Shown in pieces: positions 7,963 to 17,400 of a DNA stretch of 64,000 nucleotides. This DNA comes from an uncultured Eubacterium sp. Lineage in GTDB: Bacteria; Bacillota; Clostridia; Lachnospirales; Lachnospiraceae. The stretch lies in the NCBI GenBank assembly GCA_945946665.1, contig CAMEWO010000007.1:16123-80122 (forward strand), read 5' to 3'. A program made the translations under genes and the position numbers. The stretch's first letter is position 1. The number at the start of each line of letters is the position of its first letter. The notes beneath the pieces were generated by a model. The model saw nothing but the letters and a program-made list of their open reading frames with translations, made no database searches and was not told the origin of the DNA.

Positions 7963-9870
7963 TTATTCTGTAATTTTCTTCTTTAACACTCCCAGCAGCA
8001 ATGCTGAAATAATTGTTCCAACTACCAGTGCCAGCACATAATATAATGCATTGCCAACTACAGGAAATACGAATATTCCACCATGAGGTGCCATAAGAGT
8101 ACATTTGAATAACATACTAACAGCACCTGCTATTCCTGAACCAATAATGCATGATGGGATTACATGCAGTGGGTCTGCTGCCGCATAAGGAATTGCGCCT
8201 TCTGTGATAAATGCTAATCCCATAATAAAGTTAGTAGGTCCGGCATCTCTTTCTTCCTTGGTATATCTGTTCTTAAACAATAATGTCGACAGGGCAATTG
8301 CACAAGGAGGAACCATACCACCTATCATAACTGCTGCCATAATGTCATAATTACCTGCTGCAATTGATGCTGTTCCAAATACATATGCTGCCTTGTTGAA
8401 TGGACCACCCATATCAATAGCCATCATGGCTGCAAGAATAAATCCTAATAACAATCTGCTTGTACTGCTCATTCCGCCTAAGAAATTATTTAATCCAGTA
8501 TTAATTCCACCCATAACCGGTTCAACAATATATGTCATACATAAACCGATAACAAGAATACCAACAACCGGATATATCAGCACAGGAGCAATCTTCTCTA
8601 ATGCTTCAGGAAGCCTGTCACATAACTTTCTTAACAAAACCACAACATAACCAGCTACAAAACCAGCTACCAAAGCTCCAAGAAATCCTGATTTACCATT
8701 AGCTGCAATATAACCACCAACGAATCCCAGTGCAAGTGCGGGTCTGTCACCTATTGCCATAGCGATAAATCCAGCAAGAACTGGAAGCATGAAACCGAAT
8801 GCAGCTCCTCCGATGCCCTTAAACAATGCTGCAACTGGTGTAATTGTACCAAAATTAGCTCTCTCTGCCTCTGAAAGGGAAGCCATATCCACGCATAATC
8901 CATCAATCAGAAATGCTATTGCAATAAGAATTCCACCACCTACTACAAATGGAAGCATATGAGATACACCATTCATAAGCTGTGTATATATTCTGTGCCC
9001 TGCACCCCCTTCTTTTCTTGTGCTGCCACTGTCAGAACTCTTAACTTCAGCTTTGTATTCAGGTGCATCCCCCTTCAAAGCTCTTTCAATTAACTTATCC
9101 GCCTTATTAATTCCGTCTGATACCTGACATTCGATTACCCTCTTACCATTAAAACGCTCCATAGGAACTTTCGCATCTGCTGCCACAATAATACAATCCG
9201 CTTCTTTTATCTCTTCTTCTGACAGAACATTCTTAGCCCCTCCAGAGCCTCTTGTCTCTATCTTAATTGTGCAGCCTGCTTTTCTGGCAGCCTTCTCAAG
9301 TCCCTCAGCCGCCATATAAGTATGTGCTATGCCTGTAGGACAGGATGTAACAGCTAATATACTTACTCTGTCTGACTTACCAGTGCTTTGAAGCCTTTCA
9401 TCAATGCTCTTCTCTTCTTTATCTGCCTTATCAATCAATGAAAGGAATTCATCAACATTCTTAGCTTCCTTTAAACCAGCAACAAATTCTTCATCCATTA
9501 ACAGAACTGATAACTTGCTGAGCACATCCATATGAACATTATCTTCTGTGTCAGGTGCAGCTATCAGAAATAATATATTAACAGGTTCTCCATCAAGAGA
9601 ATCAAAGTCAACTCCATCTTTTATTACCATGGCAGAAAGACCAGGTGCATTGACAGCACTGCATTTCCCGTGAGGAATGGCAATTCCTTCTCCTACACCT
9701 GTGGTACTCTCCTCTTCTCTGGCGTATACCTGTTTTCTATATGCTTCAACATCATTAATCTTACCACTTCTTGCCATCAGCTCTACTGCCTGGTCTAATG
9801 CTTCTTTCTTATTCTGTGGAGAAGCATTAAGATTAATACTATTCTTATCAAGTAAATCTGTAATTCTCAT
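7963..9870 (-). CDS. fruA: PTS fructose-specific transporter, EIIABC fusion
   Basis: A 635-residue fused enzyme II. EIIA (about 1-150) carries the phospho-His in GEGIAIPHGKCSA. EIIB (about 170-265) has the phospho-Cys motif TSCPTGIAHTYMAAEGL typical of fructose-class B domains. EIIC (about 290-635) is a membrane domain of about nine to ten helices with GGPFNKAAYVFG and an ending PHGGIFVFP region. It imports fructose and releases fructose-1-phosphate inside the cell. It lies between fruK (27-base gap) and ptsH in the same operon. The domain order A-B-C is the common one in Firmicutes. Confidence 0.94.
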   Translation of the reverse strand: MRITDLLDKNSINLNASPQNKKEALDQAVELMARSGKINDVEAYRKQVYAREEESTTGVGEGIAIPHGKCSAVNAPGLSAMVIKDGVDFDSLDGEPVNILFLIAAPDTEDNVHMDVLSKLSVLLMDEEFVAGLKEAKNVDEFLSLIDKADKEEKSIDERLQSTGKSDRVSILAVTSCPTGIAHTYMAAEGLEKAARKAGCTIKIETRGSGGAKNVLSEEEIKEADCIIVAADAKVPMERFNGKRVIECQVSDGINKADKLIERALKGDAPEYKAEVKSSDSGSTRKEGGAGHRIYTQLMNGVSHMLPFVVGGGILIAIAFLIDGLCVDMASLSEAERANFGTITPVAALFKGIGGAAFGFMLPVLAGFIAMAIGDRPALALGFVGGYIAANGKSGFLGALVAGFVAGYVVVLLRKLCDRLPEALEKIAPVLIYPVVGILVIGLCMTYIVEPVMGGINTGLNNFLGGMSSTSRLLLGFILAAMMAIDMGGPFNKAAYVFGTASIAAGNYDIMAAVMIGGMVPPCAIALSTLLFKNRYTKEERDAGPTNFIMGLAFITEGAIPYAAADPLHVIPSCIIGSGIAGAVSMLFKCTLMAPHGGIFVFPVVGNALYYVLALVVGTIISALLLGVLKKKITE

Positions 9871-9897
9871 ACTTGCCTCCTTATTAACTAACTCTTA

Positions 9898-10824
9898 TTA
9901 ACAATCAATTCTTTCAACAACAACCCTGGACGCTACTTCCTCTACTTCCTCCCTGGTAGCAAACTGCTCTGAAAAGGCACTGGCACTTCCTGCTCCCACG
10001 CTCATTCTGAATGCCTCCTCATATGAATTACTGTTAAGCCACCCTGCAAGGAATCCCGCCACCATGGAATCACCGGCTCCAACCGAATTCTTCAGCTTAC
10101 CTTCCGGTGCAGCCGCTTCATATACATATCCATCTTCAGATACAAGAACTGCTCCCATACCACCCATGGAAACCAGAACATTCCTTGCACCTTTGACCTG
10201 AAGTGCTCTTGCATACTCCACAACCTGATGTCTTTCAGTAAGCTTTACCCCGAATATCTCACCTAATTCATGATGATTAGGTTTAATTACAAATGGATGA
10301 TATTCCAAAACATTAAGAAGAAGTAAACTGGTTGCATCAACAGCTATAAGCACATCTCTACCCTTAAGTCTTCCCATAATTGTCTGATATATATTATCAG
10401 ACATGCTTGAGGGAATGCTACCTGCAAGTACCAGAACATCTCCTCTGGTTAATGCATCAAGCCTGTCCATCAGCTCTTCAACCTTTTCCTGTGATATAAC
10501 CGGTCCCATGCCATTAATCTCTGTTCCATCAATATTCTTAATCTTAAGATTAATTCTTGATAAACCGTCTCCTATTCTTATGAAATCAGCATTAATCCCA
10601 ATATCCGCAACACTTTTTTCAATATGACTCCCTGTGAATCCTGCAATGTATCCCAGCGCTGTATTCTTAATACCGAGATTATTAAGAAGTATTGATACAT
10701 TAATTCCCTTTCCTCCAGGCATTATCATCTCAGAAGCTGTTCTATTGGTCATTCCAAGCTGAAAATCATCAACAGACACAATATAATCAAGTGATGGATT
10801 AAAAGTGACTGTATATATCATCAT
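9898..10824 (-). CDS. fruK: 1-phosphofructokinase (PfkB family)
   Basis: A 308-residue PfkB-fold kinase. The N-terminus YTVTFNPSLDYIVSVDDF and the glycine motif MPGGKGINVSILLNNLG are typical of 1-phosphofructokinase. The PfkB signature NSVGAGDSMVAGFLAGW near residue 250 contains the catalytic Asp. It converts fructose-1-phosphate from FruA to fructose-1,6-bisphosphate. It is the first gene of the operon; AGAAAGGAG precedes the ATG pair at 10824. A promoter and a repeated operator candidate lie directly upstream. Confidence 0.93.
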   Translation of the reverse strand: MMIYTVTFNPSLDYIVSVDDFQLGMTNRTASEMIMPGGKGINVSILLNNLGIKNTALGYIAGFTGSHIEKSVADIGINADFIRIGDGLSRINLKIKNIDGTEINGMGPVISQEKVEELMDRLDALTRGDVLVLAGSIPSSMSDNIYQTIMGRLKGRDVLIAVDATSLLLLNVLEYHPFVIKPNHHELGEIFGVKLTERHQVVEYARALQVKGARNVLVSMGGMGAVLVSEDGYVYEAAAPEGKLKNSVGAGDSMVAGFLAGWLNSNSYEEAFRMSVGAGSASAFSEQFATREEVEEVASRVVVERIDC

Positions 10825-10861
10825 ATCTCCTTTCTGGTCACGTAACCTTTTTGTTACTCAT

Positions 10862-10890
10862 ATAATAACTTCAAAATCAGCCAAAGTCAA
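10862..10890 (-). promoter_or_regulatory. Sigma-70 type promoter of the fru-pts operon
   Basis: On the minus strand TTGACT (10890-10885) and TATTAT (10867-10862) are separated by exactly 17 bases, about 40 bases upstream of fruK. The fit to the consensus is strong. Confidence 0.75.
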
Positions 10891-10920
10891 TCATAAACAA
10901 TCACAAATATTCATAATCAT
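10887..10920 (-). promoter_or_regulatory. Direct-repeat operator candidate for FruR
   Basis: On the minus strand, copies of TGATTGT, TGATTGA and the related ATGATTATGA lie immediately upstream of and overlapping the -35 box, with roughly ten-base spacing (TGATTGTTTATGATTGA). DeoR-family repressors commonly bind such direct repeats. The link to the fruR gene of this operon is inference. Confidence 0.45.
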
Positions 10921-10940
10921 TTTATACATATTGCACAAAA

Positions 10941-10986
10941 AAAGCATCACCAGACTTGTTATTTTATAACAGTCTGATAATGCTTT
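10941..10986 (-). terminator. Terminator after the GGDEF/EAL gene
   Basis: AAAGCAT and AGACT segments pair with AGTCT and ATGCTTT; on the minus strand the stem is followed by a run of seven T. It closes transcription from 13298-11076. Confidence 0.8.
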
Positions 10987-11075
10987 ATTATTATAACCAA
11001 ATTCAGCCAAATTATAAGTAAATTATAATACGAATCTCTTTCTTACATAAAAAACTAATAATCTGTTGTTGCAAG

Positions 11076-13298
11076 TCACCCAGCTAATAAGTTCTCAAAC
11101 TGGGCAGTTGGCATTGGTCTGGCAAACAGGAATCCCTGTATATCATCACACTTTATCCGTTTTAAGAATTCCAGCTGCTCATGGTTTTCAACACCCTCAG
11201 CAGTAATATGGAGTTCCAGCTGATGTCCCATATCAATGACATAACACAGAAGTGTCTCACCGTTCTTGTCACCAATATGGTCAATAAGGCTTTTATCAAG
11301 CTTAATTGTATCAAAACACCTCATATTCAATGTTGCAAGAGAAGAATATCCTGTTCCGAAATCATCCATAAGAATCTGAATACCCATACTGCGGAACTGT
11401 TCAAGTAATTTACGGATATCTTTCTTTCCCTCCATTGCACTCTCTGTTACTTCCAGCTGTATGTACTCCGGCTCAATGCCGCTTTCCTGTATTATTGACT
11501 GGTAACGTTCAACAACATCGGCATAATAAAGGGATGCACGGCTAAGGTTGATGGATACCGGATATATTTTACGTCCCTCATCCTTCCACTTTGCCTGCTG
11601 TCTTGTAACAGCACGGAACATATATTCATCCAGCTTGGCAATCATTCCGTTCTGTTCAAAGAGAGGAATGAATCTGCCCGGAGATATCATGCTTCCATCC
11701 TTATCTCTCCAGCGTACCAGGGCTTCACTTCCTACTATTTCCCCAGAAGCTGCACTGTACTTTGGCTGGTACCATACTTCAAAATCACCTGCTTTCAGTG
11801 ACTCCTCAAATCGTTCCTCCAACTGCTCATCCTGCTGTATTCTGTCATGATCTATTTCATCGTAGAAAGCATAACGCTGTTCCTGCTGAATCTTTGCGTG
11901 CTCTCTTGCCATGCGGGCTTTGCCGTAAGCATCCTGCAATTCATCGGATTCATTCATGTGATATATGCCATATCTTGCGTGAATTCCCTTGACCTGAATT
12001 TCCTTTGCCCTTTTGTTAATCCTGTCTGATATATGCTTTAATCTCTCAAGGAGGCTGTCATCATCAGGTGCCAGTAGAAACATTATGTATATATCATCTC
12101 TTACATGGGAAGCAATTTCATCCTCCCTTAGTTCAGAGACTAATATCTGCCATATATCACATATCATGGCATCTCCACCGTTCTTTCCTGCTGCAATGTT
12201 GATATTGCCAAAATTAGTAATATCCATGGCAACCAGATATCCATGCCTCTTCTTTCTCTTTTCCATATTGATGCAGAATTTGGCATAATTATCGCCCTTT
12301 GTTATATGGTCTTCATATGCAAATCTTAACAACATCATCTGCTGCTCTCTTGATAAGATTATAAGAAGCGCCACACCTATAAAAATAAATACAGCTACCA
12401 TTACAATCATCATATACAGGCTGGTCTGGATAGGAATAGCTCTGCTCTCAAGAACATCTGCCGGTATAATGGTAAGCATATACCATGTAACATCCCCATC
12501 CATAAGATCCACAGGAGTACAGTAATAATACGCCCCTTCTGAACGATACAACTGTCCTCCTCCTGATACTTTCTCACTCATCTGCTGCTGTAATCTTGAT
12601 ATGGTTTCCTGATTTCTCTGGTCTATGCCAAGCACATCTGAAAATAAATTCTTAGAGAGCTGAAGTATATTACTTCCCATAGCAACCATAATCTGACCAT
12701 CCTCATTGATTGCACAACTGTAACCCTGTCTGTCAAAGCAGTCAATCTGAAGGGCATCATTAAAGGTCTGTGTATTATATGTAAGTCCAAATACACCTTC
12801 CACATTTCCATTATCATCAAATATAGGAATGGTCATAACATTAACTAATCCGTGACTTTCTTCCAGGGCATCACTTAAGACTCCACTTATGGTTCCCTTA
12901 CCTTCCATACCTCTTTTAAAGAACTCACGGTAAGACAGGTCAGCTACCCCGCCATCTGTTGAATAACAGGTTCCATCTGGAAAACAGAAAGCAAAACGCT
13001 TCAATTCATAATCATCAATAAACACTGTAAACGACTGTAGGTTTTCTTCGATTGTCTCAGTAGTAACACCATGCATTCTCTCAGACAGTCCCTCAAGGAG
13101 AAGATGATTAGAATGAATTTTGTTATGGAGTGCTACAGCATTCTGGTTTGCCACATCCTCCAGATTCTGCTGAAGCTGTTCCTTTAGTTCACCCACAACC
13201 ACATAGGAACCTGCCAGTACAGTTACTGCAATGGCAAGCAATGCTGTCAATACAATTAATAGCTTTTTGATATTTAACTTCTTTGTGCCACCGTTCAT
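11076..13298 (-). CDS. Membrane c-di-GMP phosphodiesterase: Cache sensor, degenerate GGDEF, EAL
   Basis: A 740-residue protein. A membrane helix (about 12-32) is followed by an extracellular Cache-type sensor (about 35-290, with YSTDGGVADLSYREFFKRG) and a second helix (about 295-318). The GGDEF domain (about 335-470) is degenerate: the position of the signature reads HVRDDIYIM, so cyclase activity is unlikely. The EAL domain (about 495-735) is well kept, with SEALVRW, DDFGTGYSSL, EGVENHEQ and QGFLFARPMP, so hydrolysis of c-di-GMP is expected. The GGDEF remnant may act as an allosteric domain. The gene has its own downstream terminator and lies next to two other c-di-GMP degrading proteins. 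Confidence 0.88.
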   Translation of the reverse strand: MNGGTKKLNIKKLLIVLTALLAIAVTVLAGSYVVVGELKEQLQQNLEDVANQNAVALHNKIHSNHLLLEGLSERMHGVTTETIEENLQSFTVFIDDYELKRFAFCFPDGTCYSTDGGVADLSYREFFKRGMEGKGTISGVLSDALEESHGLVNVMTIPIFDDNGNVEGVFGLTYNTQTFNDALQIDCFDRQGYSCAINEDGQIMVAMGSNILQLSKNLFSDVLGIDQRNQETISRLQQQMSEKVSGGGQLYRSEGAYYYCTPVDLMDGDVTWYMLTIIPADVLESRAIPIQTSLYMMIVMVAVFIFIGVALLIILSREQQMMLLRFAYEDHITKGDNYAKFCINMEKRKKRHGYLVAMDITNFGNINIAAGKNGGDAMICDIWQILVSELREDEIASHVRDDIYIMFLLAPDDDSLLERLKHISDRINKRAKEIQVKGIHARYGIYHMNESDELQDAYGKARMAREHAKIQQEQRYAFYDEIDHDRIQQDEQLEERFEESLKAGDFEVWYQPKYSAASGEIVGSEALVRWRDKDGSMISPGRFIPLFEQNGMIAKLDEYMFRAVTRQQAKWKDEGRKIYPVSINLSRASLYYADVVERYQSIIQESGIEPEYIQLEVTESAMEGKKDIRKLLEQFRSMGIQILMDDFGTGYSSLATLNMRCFDTIKLDKSLIDHIGDKNGETLLCYVIDMGHQLELHITAEGVENHEQLEFLKRIKCDDIQGFLFARPMPTAQFENLLAG

Positions 13299-13380
13299 AT
13301 TACATGAATTCCCCTTATCTTCTGACTTTATTATTAGTATATCATTTTCTGGGATTAAAACAATAATAAAGTAAAAAAAA

Positions 13381-13408
13381 AGCGCCAGAATATTCCTATT
13401 CCAACGCT
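13381..13408 (-). terminator. Terminator after the HD-GYP response regulator
   Basis: On the minus strand AGCG and GGAAT pair with ATTC and CGCT, followed by nine T. It separates the regulator gene from the EAL gene downstream. Confidence 0.75.
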
Positions 13409-13417
13409 AAAAAACTA

Positions 13418-14446
13418 TTACTCTCTTTTAAAGGAGTCATCCTCTTTCATGGTATATTCTGTATCTTCATCAATCATGGAAAGCATAATATCCGCAAACT
13501 TAGGATCAAACTGTGTTCCTTTGCCTTTTTCAATCTCGCCACGGACAACCTCCTGTGGAAGCACATCCCTGTAGCTTCTTCTGCTGCTCATGGCATCATA
13601 GGCATCTGCCACTGCAATAATACGGGCTTCCTCTGGAATATCATTTCCAGATAATCCATCCGGATATCCTCCTCCTCCAAATTTCTCGTGATGCCATCTG
13701 GCACCAGTAGCAAGAGCTGGCATTTCCTTGATGTTCTTAAGAATCCTTGAGCCCATGCTTGGATGATTCTTAATAAGGGCAAATTCCTCATCTGTAAGTT
13801 TTGCAGGCTTGTTAATTACTGCATCTGGAACACCTATTTTACCAACATCATGAAGAAGGCCCATCATGTATATATCGCCCTGTGCTTTCTCAGAATATCC
13901 GTATCTTCTTGCAATCTCTTTAGAATACTTGGCAACACGTCCGGAATGACCATTAGTATACGTATCCTTTGCATCAATTGCATCTGCCAGGGAATGAACG
14001 ACGTGCATAAACAGCTTCTCATTCTCCTCCGTCTTCTTCTCTACTTCCTGGGAAAGATTTCTCTGCAGTCGGATAAGATCAATGATGTGACGCACTCTTA
14101 ATGTAAGTACTTCCGGTACAAATGGTTTCTTAATAAAGTCCATTGCACCAAGGGATAGTCCCCTTGTTTCAGAATTCTCGTCATCATTAGCTGTAAGGAA
14201 AATAACTGGTATTTCTTCCTGACCGGCTTCCTGCTCACGGAGCTTCTTTAAAGTCTCGAAGCCATCCATTTCAGGCATATTAATATCCAGCAGAATTAAA
14301 TCCGGCGTCTCATTCTCTTTTATATAATCCAGCAGTGCCTGTCCAGACTTAAGCGCTGTCACCCTCATATTATTCTTGCTAAGAATGTGTCCTGCCATTT
14401 TCAGGTTCATGATATCATCATCAACCACAACAACCCAATCTGCCAT
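13418..14446 (-). CDS. Response regulator with HD-GYP c-di-GMP phosphodiesterase output
   Basis: A 342-residue RpfG-like protein. The receiver domain (about 1-125) has the acidic pair VVDDD, the phospho-Asp in LLLDINMPEMDG (about residue 53) and the conserved Lys in DFIKKPF. The HD-GYP domain (about 145-325) shows MGLLHDVGKIGVPD (about 195-208) and HHEKFGGGGYPDGL (about 253-266); the GYP motif is intact. It should hydrolyse c-di-GMP when phosphorylated. It follows the 1292-residue hybrid kinase by 42 bases on the same strand, and the terminal Hpt domain of that kinase is the likely phosphodonor. This pairing is inferred from position. Confidence 0.93.
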   Translation of the reverse strand: MADWVVVVDDDIMNLKMAGHILSKNNMRVTALKSGQALLDYIKENETPDLILLDINMPEMDGFETLKKLREQEAGQEEIPVIFLTANDDENSETRGLSLGAMDFIKKPFVPEVLTLRVRHIIDLIRLQRNLSQEVEKKTEENEKLFMHVVHSLADAIDAKDTYTNGHSGRVAKYSKEIARRYGYSEKAQGDIYMMGLLHDVGKIGVPDAVINKPAKLTDEEFALIKNHPSMGSRILKNIKEMPALATGARWHHEKFGGGGYPDGLSGNDIPEEARIIAVADAYDAMSSRRSYRDVLPQEVVRGEIEKGKGTQFDPKFADIMLSMIDEDTEYTMKEDDSFKRE

Positions 14447-14488
14447 ATTTAATCCTCCTGTGTTTTTCTTTTTTCAGTGTCTGTAAAA

Positions 14489-17400
14489 CTACTGTTTAAG
14501 TGCCTGTGCAATCCCCTCTGTTATAACTTTGTAATCAGTCATAAGTTTGTCATGATACTTCCCGATATATTCTCCGTCGCCCTTGCTTGATGCCTCTTCC
14601 ATGCTTCTTGCAAGCTCTGATAAATCATTAGCTCCGATAGTTCTTGATGTACTCTTTAATGCATGAACATATATCTGGTACTGTGACCATTCCTTTGTCC
14701 TAAATAATTTATTAAGCTGCTGTGACTTTTCCTCATATGAATCTATGTATTCCTTTAACATATCAACATAGAATTCCTTGTCACCAGCACAATATGTCAT
14801 TCCATCATCCACAGATATTCCCATTTCCCTTATCTGTCCTATTTTCTCATCTACAGACAGGACTCTTTGGCTGGAATTATCTGATTCTTCTGGAGCAAAC
14901 TCAAGTATATCATCTGCACCGTCTGCTCCTGTTGGGGCAAATTCAATAATATCATCCCCTCCAGATGGGGCAAATTCCATTATGCCATCTCCTTCAGATG
15001 GAGCAAATTCCAGGATATCTTCCTCAGATTGATGATTCTTGTTTCCTACTGTCTCTTCTGGCTTAGTCTCCGGTTTTTCCTTAGTCTTCCATGTCACAAT
15101 GTCCTCTGGCAGATACTTTTCAAGCTTCTCCTCAAGTTTATCTACTTCAATAGGCTTTGACAGATAATCATCAAATCCTGCATTGAGATAGGTTTCCTTA
15201 GCACCAACAACAGCATTTGCTGTAAGGGCAATTATTGTCATTCCCTCTCTTGTCAGGTTATCTTCTTTAATCATTGCAAGTGTTTCTATTCCATCCATCT
15301 TAGGCATCATATGGTCTAAGAATACGATATCATAGGTATTATTTCTGATTAATTCAATAGCATCCATACCTGAAGCTGCCTGATCCGGCACAATTCCATT
15401 AAGCTTCATCAAATTCTTTGCAACCTTTAGATTCATGTCGTTATCATCTACAACGAGGACTCTGGCTTTAGGTGCATACAGATGTATTTCGTTGTCTGAC
15501 TCGTTCCTGCTCTTTTCAAGCCTCTTCACATAATCGCCTATTGGCTGTTTGTCAACAATATACTGCTTTAGACGGAATGAGAACACTGAACCTTTCCCAT
15601 ACACACTCTCAACATGGAGTTCACTCTCCATCATAGCAAGAAGCTTGGTTACAATAGACATACCAAGACCAGTTCCCTCAATGTTACGGTTTCTCTTCTC
15701 TTCCAGTCTCTCAAAGGATTCAAAGAGCTTGCCCATGTCTTCTTCCTTAATTCCGATACCTGTATCCTTAACCTGTACATCAATAAATACAGCATCTTCA
15801 TCCCTTGCGCCTTCTTTTATGGACAGGGTAACCTTGCCTTCCTCCGTATACTTAACTGCATTTGTCAGCAGGTTCATGATAACCTGTGTAATACGGACAT
15901 CATCACCATACAAGACAGATGGAAGCGCTTGATCAACATCTACAATAAACTCAAGAGATTTGCTCTTTGCACGTTCAGATATAGAATTAACAAGGTTATT
16001 AATCAGAGATGATATATCATACCTGACAGGTATAATCTCCATCTTTCCATCCTCAATCTTAGAGAAATCAAGAATACTGTTTATAATTGAAAGAAGGGTT
16101 CTGCCGGCAGACTGTATATTCTCTGCATATTCAAGTATGTTGTCATCAGATGACTCTCTGATAATCATCTCATTCATTCCAAGAACAGCATTAATAGGTG
16201 TACGAATCTCATGGGACATCTGTGCAAGGAACTGGCTCTTTGCCTTTCCTGCTGCAATAGCAGCGTCAGCAGCGTCCTTCACCTTGCGGTTTATCTCATC
16301 CTGGGTACGGATTAAATCTGTAAGCAGACGATATACCAGAATAATACATGCAAGGAATGTAACCAGACATACAAGTCCATATAGTACAACTCTGTTAAAT
16401 ATAGTCCATATTCCAGATACTACATATACAGTAAACTTCGAGGAATCATTTCTGGCAGCAATGAGAATTTTAAAGCTCTTGTCATAATCCCTGAACACAC
16501 TGGTACTCTTACCATCCACCTTAGCCTCTCCGTATGGAAGCTCATTTACATTAGTCTTCACATCCTGGGACATCTGATAATGTCCATATGGGTGGTTTAT
16601 TATATCCCCCTCTGTATCCACCAGAAATGCATATCCACTGTCAGAATAACTGTCACCAAGGATTTCAACAAGCTTATCCATGAAGAAATCAATTCCGAAA
16701 ATGCCTAAGAACTCTCCTGTTTTTGCATTATATACTCTCTCTGAAATAGTAACACAGTATCCGCCGGTCTGCTCATCATAATAAGGTGCTGATATACTCC
16801 ATCCTGTCTCTGAACCAGCCGTATCTATATACCATTGACGCTCTTCAACGTGCCAGTCAGGTTCCGGCTCCCATCCGTTATTCATATACACAGTATGCTC
16901 TAATTCTGGATTAGTCATATATGTTACAGAAATCTCAGGATACTGCACTGTAATACGGTTCAGATAATCAACTGTTCCCTTATAATCATCAAGCATCTCA
17001 GGATTAGTGGAAATAGTGCTGACAAACATATCCAGAATACTCTTCTGGGTATTAATCCATTCTGACAACTGGAACTCATAATTCTGGGCCCTGCTCTGCA
17101 TTAAAGCATTTCCCCATCTTAATGTTGCAGAAATATTAGTATACAGACTGATTATCATTACAAGCACCATGAACATCAGGATGACGGTTCTGAAATGCTT
17201 GTTTATTCCCAAAGCTTTTCCTGATTTTGTTTTAGGCGTATTCTTCTTTTCTGTCTTCACAATGCTGGAATATGATATAATCTGTCCAATCATTTCCGAC
17301 AGCTTTTCACCTGCAGAATGGATTCGTGCCATTTCCGCATCATAATCTTCTATATTCTCCGCATTTTCCTTGCTGGAACTGTCAAGAATCTTACCCAAAG

